Shown: positions 25,061 through 34,051, numbered from the stretch's first letter. The stretch is DNA of 63,346 nucleotides from an uncultured Muribaculaceae bacterium (GCA_910584665.1 CAJUBL010000007.1:1-63346), one strand, 5' to 3'. Notes: generated by a model not told the origin, from the sequence alone. Translations and numbers: made by a program.

Positions 25061-26782
25061 TTATCTCCATCCGGGATTCTGACCCAGATTGGGGTTAAGC
25101 TGAAGCTGGTCGATAGGAAGGGGATAAAGGTCATTCTTTTCTTCCCACTGGCGGTTACCCTCGTAGATGATACAGCCATCGCTGTCAAGCGGATAAGTAA
25201 GGGTTCCTCCTTTGGTCTCGTACTCAGTGCCTGTCCATTTCACACCAAGAAACGGTTTGGGCATCTCGGTCTTAGCCAGGTTCCAGCGCTTGAGATCGTC
25301 AAGACGGAATCCCTCGTTGTAGAATTCAACCGTACGCTCGCGCCGTATCTCGGTGATCATGTCGAGACCGTTGTCATTCACGAGTTTGTTGGACAGTTTA
25401 GGCATATCGGGGTTTACACGGCCGCGCACGAGGTTGAGTGATATATCAAGGTCGTCATCGCTGATCCTGCCGTCGCGCTCACATACAGCCTCGGCATAGG
25501 TAAGGAGCACCTCGGCATAGCGTATGATGGGATAGTCATAGCTTTCATAGCCCGACTGACACTCATGCTCGGTAGCCCACTTGTTGTTGAAGTAACGTGT
25601 CGAGCTCGCAGGCGAGAATGAAGCATCGGCGCAATGGGCAAGATCAGCCTCCTCACCCAGCCAGTCCACACGGCAGTTCTGTGCTGTGTTACCCCAGAAA
25701 GCGTCACCGGGACGCGATATCTGCTGGTGCATGCGGTTGTCACGGTTGTTCCACTCGCTGATGCGGCGGTCATAACCCTGAAAGACCTTTGACTTCTCTA
25801 CAGGCAGTCCGTCCTGACACAGATACATGTTGGCCATCTTGCGTGATACGATCTGGGCGTTATTCAGGCACTCGATGGTGAGGTTCTTTCCATGACGCGA
25901 CAGTTCGGGATCATAGTGACGCACGAATATAAACTCGGTATTGTCGGCCTTGCCGAGTCCCATGGGATTGGACTTGACGCCATCCTCGAGAAGGAACATA
26001 TATCTGTAGCTTTTCTCACCGAGTCCTGCATTGTAGAATATCGAGAAATTAGCATTGTCGATCACCTTGCGGGCAGCTTTGGCCGCCTCGTCAAGGAACT
26101 CGCCGCAACGCTCCATGTTACCGCGTGACTTCTGCCATGTACCCTCGCGCAGGGCGATACGTGCCAGCATAGCATAGGCGGCATCGGAGCATAGCTCACC
26201 GGCCTGAATTCCTGAAGCCGGCTTAAGCAGCTCACCCGCCTTTTTCAGGTCTTCGATAGCCGATGCTATCACATCCTGACGGTTGTCGCGCTTAGCATTC
26301 ATGCGGGGATCGTCGGTGTCGATAGTCTGGTTGACAAGAATAGCGTCACCATACATTCTCACAAGTTCTGAGTGGCAATAACCGCGGAAGAAGTATGCCA
26401 TACCGAGCGCATGGGCTATATCATCCCGGTTACCGCCCCAGCCGGCGGCATGCTCTATAAGGATATTGCAACGGCGTATGCGGTCATAGTTTCCCGAATA
26501 ATAGCCGTCACCGGTAGGTATGACATTGGTACCGTTCGAGACGGTATTGAGTCCGTTCTTGTCCTCGATAAGGTCAGAGCGCTTGTCGCTCATGATGCCG
26601 TCATAGACAATGTCACCATAGGTGAGCGTCCAGCCGTACATCTGGTTGGCGAAGAGCTGGAAGTCCTCGGGAGTATTCCACATGTTGGGCTCGGCCAGCT
26701 GCTCCCTGGGGTCAAGTTCGAGACAGGAAGTCGCTGTCAGAGCTATCGCCGCTATAGAAAGTGATTTTAATATCTTGTTCAT
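25061..26782 (-). CDS. SusD/RagB-family nutrient-binding outer-membrane lipoprotein (PUL1)
   Basis: Forms the lid of the SusC pore and binds glycan at the cell surface. 573 residues. The lipobox is LTATSC (Cys 20), followed by the SusD start LELDPREQLAEPNMWNTPEDF. TPR-type helices follow (AHALGMAYFFRGYCHSELVRMYGDAILV, AYAMLARIALREG). The C-terminal family ending has ITEIRRERTVEFYNEGFRLDDLKRW and LYPLPIDQLQLNPNLGQNPGW. It lies 24 nt after its SusC partner. Confidence 0.95.
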   Translation of the reverse strand: MNKILKSLSIAAIALTATSCLELDPREQLAEPNMWNTPEDFQLFANQMYGWTLTYGDIVYDGIMSDKRSDLIEDKNGLNTVSNGTNVIPTGDGYYSGNYDRIRRCNILIEHAAGWGGNRDDIAHALGMAYFFRGYCHSELVRMYGDAILVNQTIDTDDPRMNAKRDNRQDVIASAIEDLKKAGELLKPASGIQAGELCSDAAYAMLARIALREGTWQKSRGNMERCGEFLDEAAKAARKVIDNANFSIFYNAGLGEKSYRYMFLLEDGVKSNPMGLGKADNTEFIFVRHYDPELSRHGKNLTIECLNNAQIVSRKMANMYLCQDGLPVEKSKVFQGYDRRISEWNNRDNRMHQQISRPGDAFWGNTAQNCRVDWLGEEADLAHCADASFSPASSTRYFNNKWATEHECQSGYESYDYPIIRYAEVLLTYAEAVCERDGRISDDDLDISLNLVRGRVNPDMPKLSNKLVNDNGLDMITEIRRERTVEFYNEGFRLDDLKRWNLAKTEMPKPFLGVKWTGTEYETKGGTLTYPLDSDGCIIYEGNRQWEEKNDLYPLPIDQLQLNPNLGQNPGWR

Positions 26783-26806
26783 CTTTAAAGTGTTTTCTCG
26801 TGGTGA

Positions 26807-29800
26807 TTAGAATGATATGTTGGCACCGAAAGTCACGTTACGCAGGAACGGATAGCGGCGGGCGTTGCTCACACGGTTCGAAGCCTCGGGATCCCATCCG
26901 TCGTTGATCTTGCTCCATTCCCACAGGTCGGTACCGGTAACATAGAAGCGTACGTTGCTCAGCACATGTGTTTTCTGAACCAGCTGTGCGGGAAGGGTAT
27001 ATCCGAGAGTTACGTTCTTAAGACGTATGTACGAGCCGTCCTCGACGCTCCATGACGAGCACTGATAATTGTAGCCGTTGATACCTGTCTGGTTGGTAAG
27101 CGTGGGATAGTAACCGTCGGGGTTGTCCTTGCTCCATACGTTGCCCACCCAGTGGTTGGTCGAGTTCATGTATACCGAACGCATAGGCACGCGCCATATG
27201 TCGGCATTGCCGTTACCGTCCATACGCCATACCGTACGCTTGGCGGCGCCCTGAAACACGACATTCAGATCAAAACCATTCCACTCCAGTCCGGCGTTCA
27301 TAGAGAACTGTATCTTGGGGTCGTTGGTACCGAGGTATACGAGGTCTTTCTCATCGAGGCGCTTGTCGCCGTTGACATCCTCGAAGACATTGTCTCCGAC
27401 GCGTATGAGGTTGATGTTACCGTCACCCACATAATTGCCCACATAACGGTCCTTGTACAATGCGAGTTCTTTCTCGTTCCGGATCTTGCCGGCATACCTG
27501 AAACCGAAGATCGAGTTCAGCGGATAACCCTCGCGGTCGCTGCGCTGTCCGGCCTTTATGGCACCCGAGCCGCCGTTGTCGGTAAGCTCGTTGGTAGCAT
27601 AGGTGAATGTGCCGCCGACCGAGTAGCTGACCTTACCGATGCGGTCATGCCATGTGATCTGGCCTTCATAACCATTGGCCTTGAACTTACCGCGGTTGCT
27701 TGTATCGGCTGCGGCACCGAGAATACCTGGATAGAGCACATCGATAAGCATGTTGTTGTTGCGTTTCCAGAACACCTCGGCCGTACCTGTCAGCCTGTTG
27801 CGGAAGAATCCGAAGTCGACACCTATGTTGTAATTATGTATACGCTCCCATGTGCGGTCGAGCGAAACCAGCTTACCGTTGGTATCGATATATGAGATCT
27901 TGTCGTTGCCGATCAGCACACCTTCATTGCCCTTGTAGTTGTACAGAGCCACTCCGGCATAGCGGTCGATACCGCCCTGGTTACCCACATTACCGTAAGA
28001 TGCGCGCAGTTTGAACTCGCTGAGCCATCCGCGTGTCGCCTCCATGAAGCTCTCCTCGGTCAGACGCCATCCTGCCGACACGCCCCAGAAAGCCGCCCAG
28101 CGGTTCTCCTTGCTGAACTTCGACGAACCGTCATAACGGAACTGACCTTCGAGCAGATACTTACTCCTGTAATCATAGTTAGCACGGCCGTAATAGGACA
28201 TGATAGCCTCCTGCCAGTTGTTGCCGCCTGTGGTAATCTCACCGGCACCGTTAATGACGTCAAGCGCCCCCTGTATATCCTTAGCAGTCGTCGAGACATA
28301 ATTGTATTCCTTCAGGTTATACTGCCAGCCGGCCATGAGTTTGAGATTATGCACATCCCTGAATGTACGGTTCCAGTCGAAATAGGCCTGTACCGAGTAG
28401 AAGTCGGTGCGTCCGCTCGATTTGGTGTACTGGCTGTCGGCCTGAGTCGGTTTGGTAAGCACCTGCTTGTCGCCCTTGTAGTTATAGAACTCGATAGGCA
28501 GATTCTTGATATCCCTCTGTGCTGTCGATGTATTGTAACCGAGCACGAGATGTGCCTTGAGTGTATCCCATATCTTATAGCTGAAATTCTCGCTGATGTT
28601 GATTGCCGACACCTTGAGCTTGTTGTCACCGCCGAGCTCGGCATACCAGTTGGGGGTTGTCCATGTGCCCCATGCATAGGGTGTGCCCTTCATGGTCGAT
28701 GACGGCATGCCAGGCTGCTGGGAGTTGGTATTCAGAGCCGACCCGATCTGTGACGGAGCTACCTGATCCTGACGGTTATAGCTGATCACACTCTCGAGAT
28801 GGAAATTCTTTGTCAGGTCAAACGAATTGCTCAGACGGAAGTTGTAACGGTTATTATTGTTGTTGCCCCACTTCAGGTTTGAATCGTCATACATGTAACC
28901 GAACGACAGACGGAATGTTGCCCCTTCCTTACCGCCGGTGATCGAGAGCTCATGCTGGGTCGACGCGGCTGTTCCCCACATGATGTCGTTCCAGTCGGTA
29001 TCAAAAAACGGAATGTCGTATGTGTCGGCGAACGCACCGCCGAACGGATTGCCCGAATCCTCCCAGTCAATGAAGTGGTTGCGGTATTGTTTTGCCAGCA
29101 CCGCATACCGGAGCCATGTATCGTCTACTCCATATCCGTCATTGGTACGGGCCTGATATACTGCGTCACTCCACTCATCGAGGCTCATAAGATGAGGAAC
29201 AAGGCCGATGAACTTGGCGGTCACCGAGCCCGAATATGTTACTTTCAGTTTGGTATCGTCGGCTTTCTTGGTCGTTACCAGCACAACACCGCCGGCGGCC
29301 TTGCTGCCGTAGATTGATGCGGCGGCATCCTTGAGGAAGTTTATCGACTCGATATCGGACGGGTTGATCAGGCGCAGTTCATTTACACTCTCATACTCTA
29401 TACCGTCAATGATTACAAGCGGCTCGGTATTGTTTTTAGAGAATGCGCCACGCAGCGACATCGACCACGACTCGTCACCGGGGGCAGAGCTCTGTCGCGT
29501 GATGATGACACCCGGAACCTGACCCTGAAGAGCCTGGACGGGACTCGAGAGGGTACCTTTGTTTTCAAGCTGTTTTGCTCCCACGGCGGTCACGGCACCG
29601 GTCATGGTAGCTTTCTTCTGTGTGCCGTAACCTACGACCACGACCTCCTCGAGCATCTCGGCATTCTCCTGCATGGTGATGTCGATGCGGGTCTTGCCGT
29701 CGATAGGCACTTCCTGTGTTCTGAAACCGATGTAGGAAACCACAAGTGTTGTTCCCTGCACATCTTTAAGAGTGAAATTACCGTCAAAGTCGGTTGCCAC

Positions 29801-30019
29801 GGCCTGTGAAGTACCTTTGACCGACACTGTGGCACCTATGAGAGGTTCGCCGGTGGCGTCACACACGGTACCCGAGACAGTCGCACCCACAGGGGCGACG
29901 GAAGCGCTCTGAACGGGTTCGGCATACATCGTATACCCCCCCCCCTGGAGCATGGCTGTCGCAACGGCGGCCATTGTCAGCGCGCGTGTGAGCCTTATTC
30001 CTTTAGAATTGCGGTTCAT
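26807..30019 (-). CDS. SusC/RagA-family TonB-dependent outer-membrane receptor (PUL1)
   Basis: Imports oligosaccharides across the outer membrane with its SusD partner. 1070 residues. A signal peptide is followed by a carboxypeptidase-D-like domain (TVSGTVCDATGEPLIGATV, about 47-125), the EEVVVVGYGTQKK TonB-box region, a plug with NFLKDAAASIYGSKAAGGVVLVTTKK, and a 22-stranded barrel ending in FGANISF. An uninterrupted G10 run in the coding strand (29936-29945) encodes part of Gln25 and Gly26-28 in the signal peptide region, so a slip of one base would shift the frame at once. The gene begins 75 nt after the sigma-factor gene. Confidence 0.95.
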   Translation of the reverse strand: MNRNSKGIRLTRALTMAAVATAMLQGGGYTMYAEPVQSASVAPVGATVSGTVCDATGEPLIGATVSVKGTSQAVATDFDGNFTLKDVQGTTLVVSYIGFRTQEVPIDGKTRIDITMQENAEMLEEVVVVGYGTQKKATMTGAVTAVGAKQLENKGTLSSPVQALQGQVPGVIITRQSSAPGDESWSMSLRGAFSKNNTEPLVIIDGIEYESVNELRLINPSDIESINFLKDAAASIYGSKAAGGVVLVTTKKADDTKLKVTYSGSVTAKFIGLVPHLMSLDEWSDAVYQARTNDGYGVDDTWLRYAVLAKQYRNHFIDWEDSGNPFGGAFADTYDIPFFDTDWNDIMWGTAASTQHELSITGGKEGATFRLSFGYMYDDSNLKWGNNNNNRYNFRLSNSFDLTKNFHLESVISYNRQDQVAPSQIGSALNTNSQQPGMPSSTMKGTPYAWGTWTTPNWYAELGGDNKLKVSAINISENFSYKIWDTLKAHLVLGYNTSTAQRDIKNLPIEFYNYKGDKQVLTKPTQADSQYTKSSGRTDFYSVQAYFDWNRTFRDVHNLKLMAGWQYNLKEYNYVSTTAKDIQGALDVINGAGEITTGGNNWQEAIMSYYGRANYDYRSKYLLEGQFRYDGSSKFSKENRWAAFWGVSAGWRLTEESFMEATRGWLSEFKLRASYGNVGNQGGIDRYAGVALYNYKGNEGVLIGNDKISYIDTNGKLVSLDRTWERIHNYNIGVDFGFFRNRLTGTAEVFWKRNNNMLIDVLYPGILGAAADTSNRGKFKANGYEGQITWHDRIGKVSYSVGGTFTYATNELTDNGGSGAIKAGQRSDREGYPLNSIFGFRYAGKIRNEKELALYKDRYVGNYVGDGNINLIRVGDNVFEDVNGDKRLDEKDLVYLGTNDPKIQFSMNAGLEWNGFDLNVVFQGAAKRTVWRMDGNGNADIWRVPMRSVYMNSTNHWVGNVWSKDNPDGYYPTLTNQTGINGYNYQCSSWSVEDGSYIRLKNVTLGYTLPAQLVQKTHVLSNVRFYVTGTDLWEWSKINDGWDPEASNRVSNARRYPFLRNVTFGANISF
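29936..29945 (-). repeat. Homopolymer tract (G10 in the coding strand) in a susC signal peptide
   Basis: Ten uninterrupted C on the plus strand lie within codons 25-28 of the SusC gene. Mononucleotide G/C tracts of this length are classical sites of slipped-strand mispairing. Confidence 0.85.
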
Positions 30020-30056
30020 GTGATAGGTTGTTTTGGTTAGATTTTAGGTTAATATA

Positions 30057-30066
30057 TTTTTTTTTT
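30057..30066. repeat. T10/A10 tract in the leader of the PUL1 susC gene
   Basis: Ten uninterrupted T on the plus strand lie between the sigma-factor stop and the susC ATG, 38 nt from the latter. No clear TAnnTTTG promoter is seen in this 75-nt gap. Confidence 0.7.
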
Positions 30067-30094
30067 ATAATTCATGAAAGGAATGGCGGAGGTC

Positions 30095-30598
30095 CTATAT
30101 ACATTCAGACATCACTTCACGCACCTGCCTGAGACCCATATAATAGTGGTTCTCGACCGTACGGACCGACATACCCAGCCTGTCGGCGATCTCTCTGGCA
30201 CTCAATTCCTCATAACGTTTCAGCCGATATACAGCGGCACGCTGGCGGGGCAACGAGCTGACGCACTCAGCCTCAAAGCGCTCCAGATCACCGGCGATTA
30301 CGGAATTTTCCATACTATTGTCGGCGACAGGCATATAATCCTGATAATAACGGTCATACTCTCGACGCACATAGTAACGGCGCAGATAATCGTTGACAAG
30401 GTTGCGGGCTATTGTATAGATGAAATTCTCGAGCTGACTCTCGTATATATATCGGGAATATTCGAGCAGACGCATGAAAACCTCCTGTGTGAGGTCACGC
30501 GATGTCTCCTCGTCATTGATACGGCACTGAAAAAAGCCGGTGAGACGATCACAATATGTTTCATAGGCGTGAGCTATCAGCTCGTTGGTCGACTTCAT
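30095..30598 (-). CDS. ECF-type RNA polymerase sigma factor
   Basis: 167 residues from the ATG at 30598 (MKSTNELIAHAY); the frame opens two codons earlier at TTG. Sigma region 2 is seen as DEETSRDLTQEVFMRLLEY with FIYTIARNLVNDYLRR, and region 4 as LPRQRAAVYRLKRYEELSAREIADRLGMSVRTVENHYYMG. The gene is followed after 75 nt by the PUL1 SusC. No FecR-type anti-sigma gene lies beside it, and the SusC lacks an obvious N-terminal signalling (STN) domain. Control may therefore be by expression level or by a distant anti-sigma factor. Confidence 0.9.
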   Translation of the reverse strand: MKSTNELIAHAYETYCDRLTGFFQCRINDEETSRDLTQEVFMRLLEYSRYIYESQLENFIYTIARNLVNDYLRRYYVRREYDRYYQDYMPVADNSMENSVIAGDLERFEAECVSSLPRQRAAVYRLKRYEELSAREIADRLGMSVRTVENHYYMGLRQVREVMSECI

Positions 30599-30680
30599 GG
30601 TCAATGTTTGGTTTAAGGTTACATTTAACGATAGATTCCGGCAATACGCACGGAAAATTTTCCTTTCAGGGTTACGGTTG

Positions 30681-30711
30681 CAAAATTATATCGTCTCAAA
30701 ACGCTTGTCAA
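30681..30711 (-). promoter_or_regulatory. Promoter of the ECF sigma-factor gene
   Basis: On the minus strand TTGACA (30706-30711) is followed by the -7 box TAATTTTG (30681-30688), with about 20 nt after TTG. This is a good Bacteroidetes vegetative promoter, 83 nt before the ATG. Confidence 0.6.
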
Positions 30712-30986
30712 GAGTTTTTGATGTGTCACGAGTGTCAACCAAGCCAACAATACCGCTTAACCACCATAAAACACTATAGCAGAGATATCTAAGAATTTGA
30801 GATAGATATATCACCCAATTATTTGAGACTAAATTTTGTCTGATACAGTTATATCGAAAGATCGGATTTATTTTCACACATACCATCCACATGAAACAAA
30901 ATGTATAATTTGCGGATAAATATTTAAAATATGGCTTCCCCCTCCGAGAGATATAAGTACATTCAAAGTATATCCCCGTCCACAAA
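30712..30986. other. Spacer between the sigma-factor promoter and the metK terminator
   Basis: AT-rich and without a convincing gene. An open frame on the minus strand here has no recognisable domain, is composed of AT-rich residues and crosses promoter-like sequence. No RNA motif was recognised. Confidence 0.5.
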
Positions 30987-31037
30987 AAAACTCAGAGCAC
31001 GCAGATCTAAAAAATAGATCTGCATGCTCTGAGTTTT
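30987..31037 (-). terminator. metK terminator
   Basis: A 23-bp inverted repeat with one mismatch (AAAACTCAGAGCACGCAGAT... against its complement ending GCTCTGAGTTTT), with a short A-rich loop, begins 25 nt after the metK stop. The terminal A/T ends give a T-run in both directions, so it should also terminate transcripts on the plus strand. Confidence 0.85.
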
Positions 31038-31061
31038 AAAACCCGATAGATTAAAGAGATT

Positions 31062-32378
31062 TTACTTTATGTCGAAAGCTTTTTTTACCACATCAACGTA
31101 ATCAAGTTTCTCCCAGGAGAAAAGCTCGACTTCAATTACTTTATCCTCTTCATATTTTGAACTGAAGTGCTTGACGACCTTGCGGGGAGTCCGTCCAAGA
31201 TGACCATACGTGGCGGTCTCAAGGTAAATAGGGGTACGAAGTCTGAACCGCTGTTCGATGGCATGGGGACGCATGTCGAAAAGTCCGCGTACAATATCGG
31301 AAATCTCGGCATCGGTCTTGTCAACCCTTGCACTGCCGTCAGTATTGACATATAGGCTTACCGGTTCGGCCACCCCAATGGCGTAGGCAACCTGTACGAG
31401 AGCGCGGTCACACACGCCGGCGGCAACAAGATTCTTGGCAATATGGCGGGCTGCATAAGCGGCCGAACGGTCAACCTTACTGGGGTCCTTTCCGGAAAAT
31501 GCACCGCCGCCATGGGCGCCCCGTCCCCCGTATGTGTCAACAATAATCTTCCGGCCGGTGAGTCCGGTATCGCCGTGAGGACCTCCGATCACAAACTTGC
31601 CTGTGGGATTGACGTGAAGCAGGAAATCATCGCCAAGCAGGTGTCTGAGATTATCGGGAAGAGAAGCTCTGACACGAGGAATAAGCACATTGCGGACATC
31701 GTCAGCGATAATGCGCAGCATCTCCCCGTCGGCATCAGCCTGGGAACGACCGGCATCAGGTCTGATGAAATCATCATGCTGGGTCGATAGCACTATAGTG
31801 TGAACGCGCACAGGCTTATGGTCTTCGGTATACTCTACTGTCACCTGACTCTTGGAATCGGGACGCAGATAGCTCACACACTCACCGTTATCGTTTATAT
31901 ATGTCATAGCCGAACGGTCGCGGCGTATAGCGGAAAGTTCCTTGAGCAGAGCATGGCTCAGAGTCACGGTAAGGGGCATGTAGACCTGGGTCTCGCTGGT
32001 GGCATAGCCGAACATCATACCCTGGTCGCCGGCTCCCTGTTCGGCAGGATCAGTGCGCTCGACACCACGGTTTATATCGGCACTCTGCTCGTGAAGAGCC
32101 GAAAGAACACCGCACGCCTCACCGTCAAACTTAAGTTCACTGCGATCATAGCCGATATTCTTGATAACACGACGGGTTACATCCATAAGATCGATATAAG
32201 CGCGGCTCTTGACCTCGCCTGCCACCACCACCTGACCGGTTGTCACAAGTGTCTCGCAGGCAACTTTTGACTGCGGATCATGGGCCAGAAACTCGTCGAG
32301 AACGGCGTCTGAGATCTGATCGGCCACCTTGTCGGGATGGCCTTCCGATACTGATTCGGATGTGAAAAGATAATTCAT
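31062..32378 (-). CDS. metK: S-adenosylmethionine synthetase
   Basis: Makes S-adenosylmethionine from methionine and ATP. 438 residues. Motifs are SVSEGHPDKVADQISDAVLD (N-terminal ATP and metal site), GAGDQGMMFGYA, GGPHGDTGLTGRKIIVDTYG and the P-loop-like GGGAFSGKDPSKVDRSAAY. The length of about 430 matches the Bacteroidetes form, longer than the E. coli enzyme. The 325-nt leader carries a SAM-II-like riboswitch just after the promoter, so feedback by its product is expected. Confidence 0.96.
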   Translation of the reverse strand: MNYLFTSESVSEGHPDKVADQISDAVLDEFLAHDPQSKVACETLVTTGQVVVAGEVKSRAYIDLMDVTRRVIKNIGYDRSELKFDGEACGVLSALHEQSADINRGVERTDPAEQGAGDQGMMFGYATSETQVYMPLTVTLSHALLKELSAIRRDRSAMTYINDNGECVSYLRPDSKSQVTVEYTEDHKPVRVHTIVLSTQHDDFIRPDAGRSQADADGEMLRIIADDVRNVLIPRVRASLPDNLRHLLGDDFLLHVNPTGKFVIGGPHGDTGLTGRKIIVDTYGGRGAHGGGAFSGKDPSKVDRSAAYAARHIAKNLVAAGVCDRALVQVAYAIGVAEPVSLYVNTDGSARVDKTDAEISDIVRGLFDMRPHAIEQRFRLRTPIYLETATYGHLGRTPRKVVKHFSSKYEEDKVIEVELFSWEKLDYVDVVKKAFDIK

Positions 32379-32543
32379 AGTGTAACGTTTATATTGTCAG
32401 AACAAATCATGCCGACGGCCGTAAAGCAGATACAGTCCTTACAACATCACACACTAACACTACAATCGGAACGGAAGCTCCCCGCCGACGGGGACTTTTC
32501 CTTTACTACAGAACTCCGATACAATAACCGGAGATGCAGGAAG

Positions 32544-32597
32544 CATGCAGTTTTAGCATTTTTTCAAGTGGTTGCAAGCAGCCAAATTTTTCCACTA
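32544..32597 (-). ncRNA. SAM-II-like riboswitch in the metK leader
   Basis: Read on the minus strand, the P1 arm AGUGG (32592-32596) pairs with CCACU (32567-32571). The loop contains AUUUGGCUGCUUGCA, and after P1 comes GAAAAAAUGCUAAAACUG (32549-32566), including the GCUAAAA core (32551-32557). This matches the order P1, AUUU...UUGCA loop, P1', GAUAAAUG...GCUAAAA in known alphaproteobacterial SAM-II RNAs. The element starts about 20 nt after the predicted start site and lies about 165 nt before metK. The intervening leader has two further hairpins (CTCCGG.../...CGGAG and CCCCG/CGGGG) that may form the expression platform. Confidence 0.78.
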
Positions 32598-32610
32598 AGC
32601 GCCGAGGCAC

Positions 32611-32647
32611 AAAAAAACTGCCGCAAAGATATGCAATCTCTGCGGCA
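32611..32647 (-). terminator. Terminator of the ROK gene
   Basis: On the minus strand a stem TGCCGCAGAGAT / ATCTTTGCGGCA is followed by GTTTTTTT, about 57 nt after the ROK stop. It overlaps the metK promoter. Confidence 0.75.
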
Positions 32648-32657
32648 AATACACAAA
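32624..32657 (-). promoter_or_regulatory. metK promoter, overlapping the preceding terminator
   Basis: On the minus strand TTTG (32654-32657) is followed after 22 nt by TATCTTTG (32624-32631), a perfect TAnnTTTG. The -7 box is inside the 3' arm of the ROK terminator stem. The predicted start near 32617 puts the SAM-II-like element at the very 5' end of the transcript. Confidence 0.65.
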
Positions 32658-32703
32658 ATATTATGTTAAAAAACGGTTTTGAAGCGAAGTTATAACGGCA
32701 CGA

Positions 32704-33954
32704 TCAGCGCAATGACTTGGCTGTCTCTCTCGAAGCCGGAGCCGGAGTACCGTCAAAAAGACGGGTGCGGGCCATCATGCAGGCACCTATAACGCCAGCT
32801 TTCTCCTTGAGGCGTGACAGGGATATATTGGTGTCACGGTTCACCATATTGAGCGAGTGCTTACGTACCGAACTGCGTATGGGCTGTACGAGATAATCGC
32901 CCGTCTGTGACAATATTCCGCCTATCACGACCTCCTCGGGGTTGAATATATTGATAAGTCCGGCTATATGTTTCCCCAGATTATGCCCCACCTCTTCAAG
33001 AAGTTCGATACAAAGGACATCTTCATGATTGATGGCATCTATGATATGACTGAGCGATACCTTGGAGGGATCTTCCCTGACAGCCTGGGAAAGTATCGAC
33101 ATCTCACCCCGGTTCACACGTTCCACAAGCTTGCGGTGTATGGCGATACCCGACGCTTCGGTCTCGAGACACCCCTTCTTACCACAGTGACATATCACCT
33201 CGTTGTCATAGCAGGGATAGTGTCCGAACTCACCGGCAAAACCGGAGTTACCCGAATAGTTCCTGCCATCGATAATTATACCGAGCCCAAGTCCCCATGA
33301 CAGATTAATGAACAATATGTTACGTTTATTACCGATGTTTCCGCACAGATATTCGCCATAGGTCATGGCACGGGAGTCGTTGTCAACGGTCACTTCCAAT
33401 CCTATGCGGCGGCTTATAATCTGAGCCACAGGCTCCTCGCCAAGATTGAACCAGCTATAGCTGTAACCGGCCTCGGGGTTGACCCGACCTGATATGTTGA
33501 CATTGATATTAAGTATATGTGTACGGTCCACCTCCACGGAGTTAATAAAATCCTCAATCACACAACAGAGTTTTTCGAGTCCCTCCGCCGAGTTGGAAAT
33601 AGCGCTCACTACGTTCATACGCTGATCGATGATCTCACCGTTGAAATTCATCAGCGCGATATTGAGCGAACCGAGATTCAGATCCACACCTACAAAGTAT
33701 CCGGAGTCGGGATTCAGACCATAAAGATGCGGGTGACGCCCTTCGGATGTCTCCAGTTTGCCATAGGTAAGAAGCAGTCCGGTCTCACACATCTCCTCTA
33801 TGAGCTTCGTTACCGTAGGGATCGAAATATCAAGAGCACGCGACAACTCCGAGATAGTGGAGTTACCGTTATATATATAGTAATTGATTATGCGTTTCTT
33901 CAGTATCGCACTCTTGCTACCCGATTCTATCGCTTTCATCAGATCGTAGGCCAT
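32704..33954 (-). CDS. ROK-family transcriptional regulator (NagC/XylR type)
   Basis: 416 residues from the ATG at 33954 (MAYDLMKAIESG); an upstream TTG is less likely. The N-terminal winged helix is at about 20-75 (YNGNSTISELSRALDISIPTVTKLIEEM). The ROK sugar-kinase-fold domain carries FVGVDLNLGSLNIALMN, VDNDSRAMTYGE, GLGLGIIIDG, SGFAGEFGH and the zinc motif CHCGKKGCLE. The kinase catalytic NDAN-type Asp context is altered to NDSR, suggesting a sensor rather than a kinase. It is divergent from two SGNH esterase genes, which it may control together with sugar genes elsewhere. Confidence 0.9.
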   Translation of the reverse strand: MAYDLMKAIESGSKSAILKKRIINYYIYNGNSTISELSRALDISIPTVTKLIEEMCETGLLLTYGKLETSEGRHPHLYGLNPDSGYFVGVDLNLGSLNIALMNFNGEIIDQRMNVVSAISNSAEGLEKLCCVIEDFINSVEVDRTHILNINVNISGRVNPEAGYSYSWFNLGEEPVAQIISRRIGLEVTVDNDSRAMTYGEYLCGNIGNKRNILFINLSWGLGLGIIIDGRNYSGNSGFAGEFGHYPCYDNEVICHCGKKGCLETEASGIAIHRKLVERVNRGEMSILSQAVREDPSKVSLSHIIDAINHEDVLCIELLEEVGHNLGKHIAGLINIFNPEEVVIGGILSQTGDYLVQPIRSSVRKHSLNMVNRDTNISLSRLKEKAGVIGACMMARTRLFDGTPAPASRETAKSLR

Positions 33955-34020
33955 GGTATACAATGATAATGATTGGTTATAAAAGTGTATCTTATACAGT
34001 CACACCCTACTGGTGTTGCA

Positions 34021-34051
34021 CAAAAATAGCACCTTTTTTCCAAAAAAGCAA
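34021..34051 (-). promoter_or_regulatory. ROK gene promoter
   Basis: On the minus strand TTG (34049-34051) is followed after 20 nt by TATTTTTG (34021-34028), a perfect -7 box. Confidence 0.6.

Noticed and set aside
30686..30985. 99-codon open frame on the minus strand before the sigma factor
   Set aside because: AT-rich leader-like sequence overlapping a good promoter, with no domain or ribosome-binding context.
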